This document shows positions 45,727 through 57,120 of a DNA stretch of 64,000 nucleotides, one piece after another. The notes under the pieces were generated by a model. The model ran no database searches. It saw only the letters and a program-made list of their open reading frames with translations, and was not told the DNA's origin. Source of the stretch: Prosopocoilus inquinatus (taxonomy: Eukaryota; Arthropoda; Insecta; Coleoptera; Lucanidae); NCBI GenBank assembly GCA_036172665.1, contig CM069876.1, positions 38,223,001 to 38,287,000 on the forward strand, in the 5' to 3' direction. Position numbers and translations under genes: made by a program. How positions within the stretch are numbered: the first letter of the stretch is position 1; each line of letters opens with the position of its first letter.

Positions 45727-48700
45727 CAAATATTACAATTGTGCAGTGTTGCCAACAAACTATCGGATGTCAAGTAAACAAACACTATGTGGTCCAACCA
45801 CTCCCTTTCGAAGCGTACGCTGAAAGTGAACTAAAAATAAATTCCTTATTTATATCTTTCAAGAGTTAATAAATCTTTTCGCCATAAACTATGTATAAAT
45901 AGTTGTAAAAAAGATTGAATGGTGTGCTCGAGCACACATTGAAAGTGTGAAACTTCACCTAAACGATAACCCCACGACACATTAAGAAAATTAAACCTAT
46001 TACCAACTTAATAACACATGTCGACCCGGTAATTCCCCGTGTGAAGAACAACACGCAACAACGAGGAGCGATCATCGATCCTGGCGGTAAATAAAACGCA
46101 AAGACGAGAAGCCGCACCCCAACGCCGGACCTATCATTAATTAATAAATTAAATTAACTCACCGGGTAGGTCCCTTATTTATAAATCGAGTGCAACTTTT
46201 CCAGAGTTTGTGAGTGAGATTTTAAGCGACGAACGGTGTAACCGGGATGTCAGGCGGGTGTGCTTTTGTATAAATTTACATGGGGATGCAGGGAAAAAAA
46301 TCGATGATGGGCTGCGAGGTTTTTTAGCCAGGGTTGTTCCACTTGTTTCGAGAGTTAACGCATCCATATGTATGCGGTAGACAGCTGCATTTAACTACGA
46401 ATATTTTATCGAACCTGGACCTTTTCCCGGACTTATCGATGGATGCAATGCCGGCGGCGAAAAATCACTGATTAAATTATATTGTAGCTGGGGAGAAGGG
46501 ATGAAAACAAAAAATAAACGTTTGCGACTTAAAATTCAAAAATGCTGAATAAACGTAAATGAGCCCCTACATATACCCACCCAAACTTTCGATCAAACTT
46601 ATTCTTCAAAAGAAAAAAAAGAAAAAAAAAGGAATTCTGAAGAAGTGTGGATCAGGACGAGCAGCAAGCACCACACGAACTTTTTAAACAAATAATCAAG
46701 TTTGGACAGGCAATTGAGATTGACACAAAAGTAAAAGTTCGGGAAACTAGGGAAAGAGAAACCCCAAGTCGAGTTTGCATATTAAATGCAAGAGTTGGAA
46801 CGAGGGAGATCCCATTATACACATTACTAGTGAAATATTTCTCGCTAAATGAACGAGGAATTTAAATTAATATACGCGAGAGCTGATTAAACTTGATTCC
46901 ATACAGCCAGCGAATGGAAATTATGATTTATACAGCTTGACGAATTTATCTCCGGAGGCCTTTTCGGTTTATTGCTTCAGAGAGAAAACGTGTATATACG
47001 TGTGCGCCCCTTTCACAAAAGGAATTGCGCGTCAACACTGTTTTACGTCCGTCTTGCTCATTAAGTATTCCTTTTCTGAGCTGAGGCCTTTGTGTCTCGA
47101 TTATGAGAGGATGGAGCGGGGGTTTATCCGACGCTGTCTCGATCGGTTTTCAGCGCGCAGGGTGCTTTTTTCAATATTTCAGAGCGCTGAGGGGATGTTT
47201 CCGGCGATTCATGCGCTTCACTCCTCTTCACTTGCTTGTAGTACGAGTTTTATTATTCAGAGTTTTTCTTTGTTACAACTCCGGAGTCGTCGTGCATTTA
47301 AACTCTCAACGGAACAGAAAAAGATAAAAGCTGCTTATATTTATGCATTTCAGTAATGAAAATAAAATGAAGACACAAGTTGACAAAGTTTCACATTTTC
47401 GTGTGAGATTAGATACTGTCACGCCTGATGGATAGGCCACCCAAAATCCAGATTGGAATAACCGTTACATTTCAGCAAACTTCACGCTTGTCCCGCCGAC
47501 TCCCCAACATTCGCAACCAAGGGCTTCGATTATAAAAGCAAGTTTTCCTTTTTGTGCTGCTAGTTTTGGCCCCACATTGGGCGCCAGTATTCTAATTTTA
47601 CCCCCTTTAATTTTTATGGTCCTTTTCTTATCTTATTAATGTTATTTTTAGATTCTTTTCGTTTTGTGCCATTTGGCAAATTCTTCTTGATCCTTCAGGG
47701 CGTGTGAAGTTCCTTTAATTTAGCAGAAAGTGTCCGAGCGACGTTTCTCATTCTTTTATACGCCCCTTCCAAACTTTTATGGTGGACTTCTTATAAAAGT
47801 TCAGTTAAACGTGAAATATTCATGGGCCATAAATTACCAGAAAAATATTCGTGTGATATCAGGAACGGCCTGCAGGGACGTGTAGTATGCGACGTCGCTA
47901 ACGTAACGGTCGTTATCTCTCCCGGAAACCATAAAAATACAATACGTCCTGCCGAAGTTTTGTTTACGAGAATTAAATTTTTGATACTTCCGAGCGCAGC
48001 GGCGCGGCGCTATCGCATCGCGCCGATATTTATTCGCGCCTAACAAAAAAAAAAAAAGAATTAACTCCTCGATTTTATTCACTATTTACGTGATGAATTT
48101 TTAAGGGGCGATTATTTCCGGGGAAAATTAAAGTCGCTGATGCCCGAAGTTATGAGCGAAAAGGGAACGAACGAACGAACGACCGCAAAGGCGAAAAAGT
48201 TGGCAGCCGTTCCGGGGCGGAAGATTTATGCGCGGTGTTCTGCTTATTGTGTGGAAAATTAGGGAAAGGATTTGGCCTATTTAATAATATTTTTGTTTTT
48301 GCCTGCAGGCAGTTGCCTCATTTATTATTATGTTGGCGAATAAAGTGAAGTTATTTGGGGTCGTGCTAAACTGCTTATTAAATGAAGCATAAAAGCTAAG
48401 GGAGCTAAGTGCCAAAATCACTTAAGTTGGTTTTTATGTTAGACTGTATCCTGGACTGTATTATGAATGTTTCCCAAAAAAAAACTTGTCTTTGCTTCAG
48501 TTACATAAGATTACACCCTTTCTGAACACACTGAACACGCAGAAATCTAACGGTACACCAATTGTATCCATATTTGTCCTTGCTATCCTTAAAATGTTCT
48601 ATAAAAGCGTTTATAGGTACAGATTAATTATTATTAAAAGAAAGAAATTAGCTTTTAAGAATGATACCTATCGATTAATTTTTAATTCCAAATCTGACCA

Positions 48701-49050
48701 AAAATTTGTGCAATGCGAATAAAAAATATAAGAATAGCTAATTTCAGATCAAATTACAGATTTTAGTGACATTCTAACAAAGATAAATAGAGGTAAAATA
48801 AGTTTTGTATAAAATATACTCCCAATCATTAAACTAAACTGGCTGACAGCTTAAAAGGATAACAAAATTTACTTTTTTAATGTGGTTTACCGTGACTAGG
48901 TTTGTTAGAGAATGGCATTTAGTAAGTTAGGTAGAGAAAGGAACAATTCGCAGTCGCTGAGTCGCCGTCGTCGATTCACCGTCGCCAATTCACAACCGAC
49001 CTAACTTACCATCGGCTCAATTCGCCGTCGCATGTTACTGCTTCATTTAG
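45727..49050. other. Intronic DNA with several complex patches
   Basis: Repeat-poor, GC-balanced patches at about 46020-46480, 46860-47330 and 47640-48330 contain TTAATTAATAAATTAA, CCGGCGGCG and GAACGAACGAACGAAC (48167-48182) words. Open frames of up to 139 codons here (46937-47356) have no motif and overlap in several frames, as expected by chance in GC-richer DNA. Conserved regulatory elements are possible but not shown. Confidence 0.25.
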
Positions 49051-49051
49051 T

Positions 49052-49232
49052 AAAAGATAGCTTAAACAGCGACATCCTACGATCGCTTCTTGACCTAACA
49101 TTGCATTAGGATTGACAAATTGAAGCTAGTTTATTACACAATAAGTCATTCCATGCAAGGCTGCAATGTTTGCTGTCAAAGCATAATGAAAGTTGAAAAA
49201 TAAATTGTTGCAAATCATTTTTGATTGCAGTA
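49052..49232 (-). repeat. Dispersed repeat R1, minus-strand copy
   Basis: Reverse-complement copy of R1 (CGACATCCTACGATCGCTT, GACAAATTGAAGC, AATAAGTCATTCCATGC, TTGTTGCAAATCATTTTTG). It adjoins the dyad at 49240-49370. Confidence 0.8.
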
Positions 49233-49234
49233 GA

Positions 49235-49372
49235 TCCCTCGAGTAGCCCCTGTACAGCCGTTTCGGCCTCATTTGGTTTGCAGTGGAACTCTCGAGCTGC
49301 GCTTCTACTGACGAAGCCCCAAACAAGGCTGAGGCTGGTCGAGGAAGCCACTGCAATCAAAAACGATTTGTA
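49235..49372. mobile_element. Imperfect palindrome beside R1
   Basis: CCTCGAGTAGCCCC on the left and GGCTGGTCGAGG on the right enclose a dyad, and GCAGTGGAACTCTCGAG marks the centre. The plus strand has CTGACGAAGCC...GGC (49308-49330) but lacks GAAA; the minus strand has GAGGCCGAAACGGCTGTACA. The two halves look like remains of a hammerhead-type unit, but neither strand folds as a full one. Confidence 0.45.
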
Positions 49373-49899
49373 ACTAATTTTTTTAATGCTTCATTTACCT
49401 TGATGACCTTTAAAACTCCGACAGATTGTTTTAGATATTCAAACTTTACCCAGGAATTCGATGAAAATAAATATTAAAATAATAATTAGCACGAAATCAC
49501 AATTATAACATTTTTAAATGGAATCCCCATTTTTTATAATCTTAAAATTTGCTTAAAAGTTTTTTTATTTATTCTATAAGTCATCCGCATGTTAGAAGTC
49601 AACCATTTTGGAGATTGTGACGACTGAAAATTGTATATTAACGCTAATTTTTAATTTAATATTTAAATTTTATTTTTGTTTTATTTCAATAGTAATTAAT
49701 TATTAATCCAATGGGAGACGAAGACAAAAAAGTTGAGACACTTCTACTCCAAGTTAACAATTTCGATTTTACAGTTTGTCAAATTTTGAAAATAGTCAAG
49801 TTTTGATACATATGTGGTGAATTTGATTTATATGAAAATGAGAGTAGTTTAGAAGTGCTTTTAGAAACACCCTGTGGAATAGGAAAACTTCCTGGAAAA

Positions 49900-50640
49900 C
49901 CAAGAAATAAAGTGAAATTGGCGGACGTTTTACGTCTTACTTTCAGGTGATTTTTTTCTTTTTTTGTTCGTTTTATTTTCTGGAATTAAATGATTTCACG
50001 AATTTTACGATCGTCATTTGTTTCTCATGCTTTTTCGGAATTTTTTCTTGCTTTTGATAATCATTTTTCGGAAATTAAGAAATCACTTTTCGAATTTGTC
50101 GTTTCTCTAAATCCGTAATTCGTTCAAAGTTTTTATGTTTTATTGTTCATTATTTTTTTTATCTTTCTAATTGGCTTGTTTCTGATTCGTCATTTCTTTT
50201 TAATTTTTCATAATCGTTTCAAGAATTTATTTTCAAATTTTCGAGTTTCTTTTTCTTTCGTAAATGTTGTGATTGTAATATATTTGTCTTTGTCTCCTTT
50301 TTTTTTTTGCAAATTTCAAATTACTGTTACGCTTTATTATTATTTTTTTTTCTAGAGTTTTAATCTTTTAACGCCATCCTAATTTATTTTTATTACTGTT
50401 TTATTAAACAAACTTATCGCTTTTCCAAGTCAACTGTTCTAGGTCGCCAAAATGTTCTTCACTTTCTTTTGTTTTGGTTTCTTTCCATTTTCCTTTATTT
50501 TTCCCTAAATCTTCCCTTTATCACACTTTTCCATATGTTTTTAATCTGTGTGCTTCATTTTTTGCGCTGATTATTATTTTCCTTGAGTGTTTATTTTTGT
50601 TTGATGAAAAAAAATATTTTTTTTTTGTTTGAAATTCTAA
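49900..50640. repeat. T-rich strand-asymmetric block
   Basis: Plus strand dominated by T runs with short TTCG, ATCG and CGT interruptions. A 70-codon hydrophobic frame (50143-50355) is low-complexity and not a gene. Confidence 0.45.
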
Positions 50641-51302
50641 AAAAGTCGCAGAATCGTAGAAATACGATTACAATCGGTGAGTAAAATTGGCACTGTAGGT
50701 AAGATGTAGCTCCCCTTCTACCTTTCACCAGCTCCGAACGGTAACGAAATTTACCGAGGAAACTTTCCACGTTAAAACTTCCTTATCTGTGTAACATATA
50801 CAGATCCCGCTACATTAAATAGGCTCACCCGAGTACTCACGAAGCAGTCTTCCAACGTGAGCCTAAGTACACACATACAGACGATCCTTATTCGAAACGG
50901 TCTAGCTAAAATCTGATACGTAATTGCTTTGCGTATAAATATATTACATAATTGTTTACAAGTAATGTAAATATTTAGAATATTGATAGGTAAATATTGA
51001 TGCCTGGTGGGATGCAAATGAGTTTAGTGAGTCTATCATAGAAATAGGTGTGGTTAAAATTGTCGGTCTTATTTCGTATCACTTAATAATAACTTAATAG
51101 AATTATAATGGATATAAAATGAACAGAGTTTGAGTTTGACCTGCGGAAATAAAAGACGAACTGCCCTAACAAGAATAACAAGAATAACAAGAGAAATATC
51201 GCAGCGCATGTAACATCCCACACGTTAGCATACAAGCGAGTGGCGCATATCCACTGCAAAACATTCATTGATCTCAACACTTAATTACTTTTGCCGATGT
51301 AT

Positions 51303-51448
51303 GGGGTCTATTCTGTATCAAAACCGTTAAATTTAAAGGGGTGTTAAATTTTGTTGCTATGGTAACAAGCAATCATGGAATTGTATTTTAAATTTTAAAG
51401 TACCTCTAAATTTTAATAGCCCGTTAATAAGTTACAGAATACGCCCCT
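51303..51448. mobile_element. Inverted-repeat element flanked by TAT
   Basis: GGGGTCTATTCTGTA and TACAGAATACGCCCC form the ends; AACCGTTAAATTTAAAG and its partner continue the arms. TAT is present on each side, consistent with a short target duplication. About 146 bp, non-coding. Confidence 0.7.
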
Positions 51449-51537
51449 ATGTCGATTTAAATTTAAAGGGCTACTTAGTAGGTGACCTTACCTGTATGAA
51501 TACTCATTTTTTATACATACACTCAAGCTGATAAGGC

Positions 51538-51660
51538 GTTTACGATAATTGGAGCGGTCCATACCGGTTAATCTATTATCTCACTCTTACTTGCATTAAA
51601 CGCATTCGTTCCATCTTACTCCTCTACCCCAATACATGTACCGCTCCAATTATCGTAAAC
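51538..51660. mobile_element. 123 bp element with perfect 21 bp inverted ends
   Basis: GTTTACGATAATTGGAGCGG at 51538 is repeated in reverse complement at 51640-51660 without mismatch. The interior is unique and has no frame. Confidence 0.75.
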
Positions 51661-51671
51661 TCCTATATTCG

Positions 51672-51706
51672 GAATTGTACACCGATGACAATTCGGTGTA
51701 CAATTC
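51672..51706. repeat. Perfect 14 bp hairpin
   Basis: GAATTGTACACCGA and TCGGTGTACAATTC (51672-51685 and 51693-51706) flank a 7 nt loop, directly right of the 51538-51660 element. Copies of CCGAATTGTCAC-like fragments continue to its right, so it may be a degenerating small repeat. Confidence 0.7.
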
Positions 51707-52206
51707 GTCGAATCATCCTACGCCGAATTGTCACACCCCGAATGTCACCCCCAAATGTACTAAACATGAAATTGTCATGGACTCGTTTTGTTCAGATTTT
51801 ACACGATACCAAACAAAGGTATTGCCTTTCCTCAGATGAGGCTTTGAAACTAGACTTCATTTAAATAATTCCTGATTTTTTTTAATAATCCGGAGTCTTA
51901 TAGCTTTGAAATCTGATTGTGATTGGATTAAGGAATCAATAAGCTACCTTGCCAAGTCTAAAAATCTCGTAAGGTTTTCAATACATGGCAGTTGTGATGA
52001 CATTTTTCATGTCTTCCACGACCTTAGCCCTTGAAACCATCCTTTTCTTTTTTACAATGAAATTAAAATCTCTGTCTACTAGGAAATATTTTATCTTTTA
52101 CGTAAGTACATCGGGGATCGTTACCCGCAATCCCCGGGATACCAACTAGATTTCGAATCATTGGTTTTCGTGCAAAGCTTTATAGTCCAAATCTATACTC
52201 CGATAG

Positions 52207-52290
52207 ATGTCGTATCCATCTCCGTTTAGCAAGGTTGGTAGAGCGTAACTGTGTATTAAAAGGTTGCCTTGATCCAGAGGGGAGGGATTG
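52207..52290 (+). tRNA. tRNA-like sequence, probably a pseudogene or SINE head
   Basis: TTAGCAAGGTTGGTAGAGCG resembles the D arm and A box of tRNAs. AACTGTGTATTAAAAGG is in the place of the anticodon arm, and GGTTGCCTTGATCC recalls the variable and T arm with a poor B box. The acceptor stem does not close well. A functional tRNA is unlikely. Confidence 0.3.
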
Positions 52291-53013
52291 GGTCCGTAAC
52301 TCGTTACGTCACGCACGTAAAAATTCCATTGAAAATATTAACCAGACAGATTGCATTATATGATCAATAGGGCCATAAAATTGATTCAATTTTTAGTGAA
52401 TTAGATTAAGCTTTAGGAAACTGATTAAAAGTTACTTTATTTAGTTCAATGTGACGGATGGAAGTTTCGTGTGACGTCACGAGTTGCTTTTGCGCGGGGA
52501 AATTTCAAACTACGGATGTAAATGGAAACGAGGCAACCTGCTAGATCCAATTTCAGTTATACCAACCTTGCAGTTTCGCTTATACATTACTTGTTGATTA
52601 CGCGACGTTAGATGAAAGTGGATATTTTTCAGGCGTTTTTCGTCGAGTCGACAGTTTTAATTCTCACGCGGGAAAGTTCAAAATTTTTCCCAGATTTTTG
52701 TTTACTTTAATGCAATGCATGTTTTGAGTCTGACTGGTTTCTAACAACTTACTTTTGCACTCTTGCGAAAATTTTTCTGTACAGAATTTCGGCTTCTTAC
52801 AATACAATTACAATACAATATAACTCCACACAGTTAGATAATTTTTTTATTATATGCCGATCGATCGATTGATAAATTTGAGAACTCTTATACCTATAGC
52901 TATCTCCTTCTAATTTTCGGGAAGCAGCTTTGCCGCTTGTAATCGGGGGTTACGTTGTATTTCATAACTCAAATCGATCCGATCGGAATACGATAAAAAA
53001 TGAACTCTGTGTG

Positions 53014-53969
53014 TACAGGGTGACTATGCGAGAATTCCTCCCCCTTTAACTCTTTTAATTTGTATTTCAGGAAAAAATGTTTAATACAAAACTTATAGGG
53101 ACTAATTCAAAGTTTCTCTGTGTGCTCACAGGAAAACAATTGATGGTCGGATAAACGAGATATAAACTAAACTTAAGTTTTTTTTAATGGAACAGCCTGT
53201 ATGTTATTACGTTTTTCGATTGCAAATTAAATTCTAATGAGACTACATGTATAATAAATCTAATAATGTAGAAGGTGTTTATAAAATAATTTCTCCTAAT
53301 TTTTTTTATTTCTAATTTTAGAAAGAAAAAAGATAAAACAAGTTGTAGAATTTGTTTCAGTACTGCTACATTTATTTACAAGGAACACTTGAGAGTCGGA
53401 TGCTCAAAAAATAAACGAAATTTTGGTTTTAAATAAAACAACATTAAATAAAATTTTACCATTAACATATTAAATCGATTTAGATGGTTTCTAAAAATTA
53501 ACTTTTAAACTGGAAACGAAAAATATTTCGGAAAAATTGAACTTTAAAAAATAACTGAAAATTTAACGTAAAACATATTCAAAGCGTTCTCAATTTTTTT
53601 ATGCTAAGTGTAAAACTTTTTAACACGTTTTTAATCACATCTCTTAGTATATAAAGATGATTATTCTATTTCTAAAATTCAAAAATAAAATAAATTAAAT
53701 CAGAATTATTTTATAGACACCTTCTACATTATTAGTTTTATTATACACGTAGTCTCATTTAGAATCGAAAAGCGTTATAATATACAGGGTGTTCCATTAA
53801 AAAAGACTTTAGTTTATATCTCGTTTATCTGACTGTCAATTGTTTTTTTTTTGTGAGCACATAGAGAAACATTGAATTAGTCCCTATAAGTTTTGTATTA
53901 AACATATTCTCCTGAAATCAAAAATAAAAGAGTTAAAAGGGGTAGGAATTCTCGCGTAGTCACCTTGTA
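53014..53969. mobile_element. 956 bp element with about 270 bp inverted arms
   Basis: Ends TACAGGGTGACTATGCGAGA and TCTCGCGTAGTCACCTTGTA begin long imperfect arms (53014-53303 and 53705-53969) with many matching blocks such as TAGTCCCTATAAGTTTTGTA. The AT-rich centre has no open frame. A non-autonomous DNA transposon, perhaps of the mariner type to judge from its CAGGGTG-type tips. Confidence 0.8.
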
Positions 53970-54376
53970 CAGGTGAAGCTAAGCGAACGTGTTAGGTTAT
54001 TAACCGATGATTCATGTGATTCATAAACGATAGAGGACGTTGTTGTTCCGTAGCTTAACTGCTTGTCATTTTTTATATTTTTTCTTCCCTTGCAAATAAC
54101 TTTGAAATTTACAACGTTCTTTGAGGAAATTTGAAAATCCACTTTAAAACTTTCTTTAAGCCACCTGTGACGAGGCATTCACCTCATCGATAAACACAGA
54201 CGCACACACACACACACTCATTTTACCTAAGTAGACGGAAATGAAGTTTAAAACAGCTATTTATTTCAAAGAGCAGTTTCAGGCAAACGCAATTTTTCAT
54301 CATGATTTTTCTTTTTTTTTTTTGGAGCGTACTCGTTTAACTTTTTGCATAGTTCAAACGAATCCGACGCACTCAC

Positions 54377-54523
54377 CTGTAATTCTAACGTTGGCTGAAC
54401 TGCTAATGACCACTTGGCGGCTGAGCCGGTGCATGGTTCTGCACCGGTAAGATGGAAATTGGTCGCTGAACTCAAGATTGTGTATTAGCAGCTCTCCGGA
54501 GGGCAACTGGTGGAACTTTCCGT
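54377..54523 (-). CDS. Dscam: Dscam-family exon: C-terminal half of Ig2
   Basis: This internal exon belongs to a Dscam-type homophilic adhesion receptor, an Ig and fibronectin III protein of the neuronal surface. On the minus strand it starts after an acceptor (TTTCAG, 54524-54529) and stops before a GTGAGT donor (54371-54376). It is 147 nt long and phase 1 at both ends. It encodes about 49 residues, with the Dscam-typical LPSGELLIHNLEF stretch and the F-strand cysteine in SYRCRTMHRL. It corresponds to constant exon 5 of fly Dscam1. Its last G joins the first AG of the exon at 38967 to make GAG. Family membership is very clear. The paralogue (Dscam2, 3 or 4 type) is not settled; from memory it resembles Dscam2 most. 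The upstream exon for the first half of Ig2 was not found between 54.5 and 64 kb. Confidence 0.93.
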
Positions 54524-54529
54524 CTGAAA

Positions 54530-55150
54530 CAAGGAATAATCGTTTATGTGCTTGCACGCTGGAGGAATGCTGCGAAATTAGTTTCGCAGTTTACAGGATA
54601 AATTTTAAACTCGCTTCCTGCGAAACGGTCGAGTCGGGCTCGCATAAAACTTAATTTGGGACCGGAACAAAGTTTGTATTAACTCTTAAATCTCGAGTAG
54701 ATTTGCGACTTAATTGAAATTATTTTGGGCACATGTTCCCCGATCTGAACTCCTGTCCTGTGGAATCCTCAGAGCATGTGCTATTTTAGAAACCTGAGTT
54801 GTCCTATCGATTCTGGTTTCATCACCTTAAATTCTCGCATACGAAGACAACAAGGTGTAAGAACCTGGTATTCTGTATAAAAAAAAATTGTTTATGTAAA
54901 CACAACGCGATTATAAACAAAACATGAAAAGTGCGTTAACGCGACTTTTTCACAACTCCGTTTTAGTAAGTATATGAAGGACATGAGTCACAGCTTCCTT
55001 CAATTTACAGATTTTGATCGTAATTCAACGAAGCTTTTCGATTTAATAACTAACAAAAGACGGCGGTTGTCAGTGTTGCCGACCATATTATTATAAATGA
55101 AGTTGATTCTTGTCCGATGAAAATTGTAAACTTGTTTATTTACCTTTTTT
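54530..55150. other. Unique DNA right of the Ig2 exon
   Basis: AT-rich, with a small dyad GCGAAATTAGTTTCGC at 54571-54586. No gene seen. The exon for the N-half of Ig2 expected upstream is not recognisable here. Confidence 0.4.
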
Positions 55151-55245
55151 CACTTCTGACGAAGCTATTAATCAGTAGCGAAACGTTGAGTGTTTCCCTT
55201 CATAATTTTGTTCGTTTCAAGTTTAAAAAAACTTTTTACTTACAT
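55151..55245 (+). ncRNA. Hammerhead-ribozyme-like motif C with family tail
   Basis: Helix I CACTT (55151-55155), CTGACGA (55156-55162), one A, helix II GCTA/TAGC (55164-55167 with 55176-55179), GAAA (55180-55183), CGTT (55184-55187), then GAGTG (55188-55192), which closes a 5 bp helix I with one G-U. The tail to 55245 matches the right arm of the 2673-2834 palindrome, and the left flank (TTGTCCGATGAAAAT) matches the reverse complement of sequence right of that palindrome. Confidence 0.55.
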
Positions 55246-55439
55246 ATGATTATAATTGTATCCGTACAATCATGTACAAGTTGGTACAGTGCATAATTTT
55301 ATTTTTTAAATCTTATGCAATAAATACGATTATTTTCAATAAATATTTTAGAACAGTAGATTGCGTCATCGAGTAGTCCCAAATTGGGCCGAAATATCTA
55401 TATTAAAGACTATCTGGACTGTAATATCGAATTTTAACA

Positions 55440-55770
55440 TGCCCTGACCTTTTTACATTTTCTATTGTATGTTTTTTTTACCGTCATCATCACTGTGATT
55501 ATTTGTCTTTTTTGCGTCCATATTTACATAATTGACTCTGTTGATTTTACATCTTTTATATTATTTATTTGTGATTGTACGTACCTATTTACACTTATTT
55601 TATTTATATACTTATTTTTATTTACACATTATTTTATTTATACAAAAATTTCTTATCTGTATATCTTTGTTATATACTCATGGAGTATTGTAATATTCAT
55701 TTCACTCGCATTTACGTGTTGTCTGCTGATTGTAATATGTTGCTTTTTTGACGATTGTCAATGAATTTAT
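55440..55770. repeat. T-rich block
   Basis: Plus-strand T-rich DNA with a 99-codon hydrophobic low-complexity frame (55465-55764). Not a gene; it forms the left half of a pyrimidine-to-purine switch. Confidence 0.4.
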
Positions 55771-55789
55771 TGCACTTATTACAAATTTA

Positions 55790-57120
55790 AAATATCTCCA
55801 AAAATTATTAAATTTACCTAATACACATCAAAAATAAAACTTACAAATTGAAAGGAAGAAAAGGAGTAACAAAAAATAATCGCATCTTTTGTGAAAAAAA
55901 GTTACAAACCAAAAGAAACACGATGGACAATCGGCAACTATGAAAAATATTTTTGATGACCGAGAAACACACGATGGAAGCGGAAAACATAAAAACTTCT
56001 GAAGGAATTAGAATTGCTTGACCCAACCTAAATGTGATAATATAAAAAAAAATCTCGACGAATGTAAGAACAGCAGATGACGAACTTACGTTTAAAAAAA
56101 AAAACAAAATAAAAAATCCTGGCGAATGCAAGAGAAGCAGGTGATGACGATGACGAAGAGAGAAAAAGAAAAAACAAAAAACGAATTGAACATTGAAAAT
56201 TAAAAAAAATGATAATAATCACAGTAATTTAAAATTTACAAAAAAAAATACAACCAAAAGAAAGATGACAATTATAATATTTGCAAAACAAAAATTTCGA
56301 AAGAAAGCATAAAAGCAATTATTATAGTTAAAAAAGAGTGAAAGAGGGATGAGTGCAGAAAATTATAATATTTACGGAACGAAAATTGCTGAAGAAAGTA
56401 GGAAAAACAAATGGCGACTGTAATTATTCGTGAAAGAGAGAGAGAGACGCAATCATCATCGCATCAACAAAAACAAAAAGAAACATTTTTGTTTCTCGGG
56501 GAAAAAACAAAAAAAATCAAAATGAGAATGAAAGAAAAACAGGAAGGAAAATGAAAAAAAGGGAAAGAAAAACAAGTGACGATCGTAAATTTCAGGGCAG
56601 AAAACCAAAAACGAAAGCAATAGAAACGAAAGAAATAGAAATAACTTCAAGAAATACAAAAATAATAATAATAATAATAATATTTATTCATCAATCTGAA
56701 TTACATGAAACGTCCAAGAAAATATGCTAATTATTAAGAAATAGAATAAAAGAACTTCGAAAAAAAAAATAAAAGTGAAAAGCGAAAAAAAAATAGAAAA
56801 TAGTTTTAAACAAATTTAAATTGTTATACCCAAAAATTCTTGTATTGTGTAACAACTATGATTAATCAATATTATCTTTACTGTATTTTCGAAACCTCTG
56901 AGTGATTTATCTGTTATTTCCGTTGGATAGCCGAAACAGAAAGAAAATAAATAATTCAAAATTACTGCAAGACAAATTCATAAACAAATGACGATCGCAA
57001 TGTAAATTTAAAAAGAGACGAAAATATTATTTGAGGGCGACTTTCAAACCTAAAAATAAACGACGAATGATATTTTCGAAAAACAAAAGAATAGACAAGT
57101 TTCGACAAATCTAAACCAAA
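55790..57120. repeat. A-rich block, remnant tandem array
   Basis: Purine-rich like 1-2400. Short blocks such as GACGAATGTAAGA and GGCGAATGCAAGAGAAGCAG repeat at about 80 bp (56057 and 56124). An AAT trinucleotide run lies at 56662-56682. Confidence 0.5.

Larger units (their letters stand above)
38968..54376 (-). other. Dscam intron of about 15.4 kb hosting a nested gene
   Basis: This intron lies between the Ig2 and Ig3 exons and is bounded by consensus splice sites. It contains a candidate nested plus-strand gene (43044-45055) and a high density of inverted-repeat elements (40426, 42631, 43208, 45193, 45579, 51303, 51538, 53014). In Dscam1 this position carries the exon 6 variants; no extra Ig3-type exon was recognised here. 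Confidence 0.8.

Noticed and set aside
46130..46170. Possible extra Dscam exon with CCGGTGAGT donor on the minus strand
   Set aside because: The upstream frame has a stop and no Ig-like residues.
46937..47356. 139-codon plus-strand frame
   Set aside because: Overlaps another frame, has no motif, splice or start context; expected by chance in a GC-richer patch.
55364..55405. TCCCAAATTGGGCCGAAAT hairpin resembling a helix II plus GAAA
   Set aside because: No CTGANGA on its 5' side (reads ATCGAGT) and no matching helix I.
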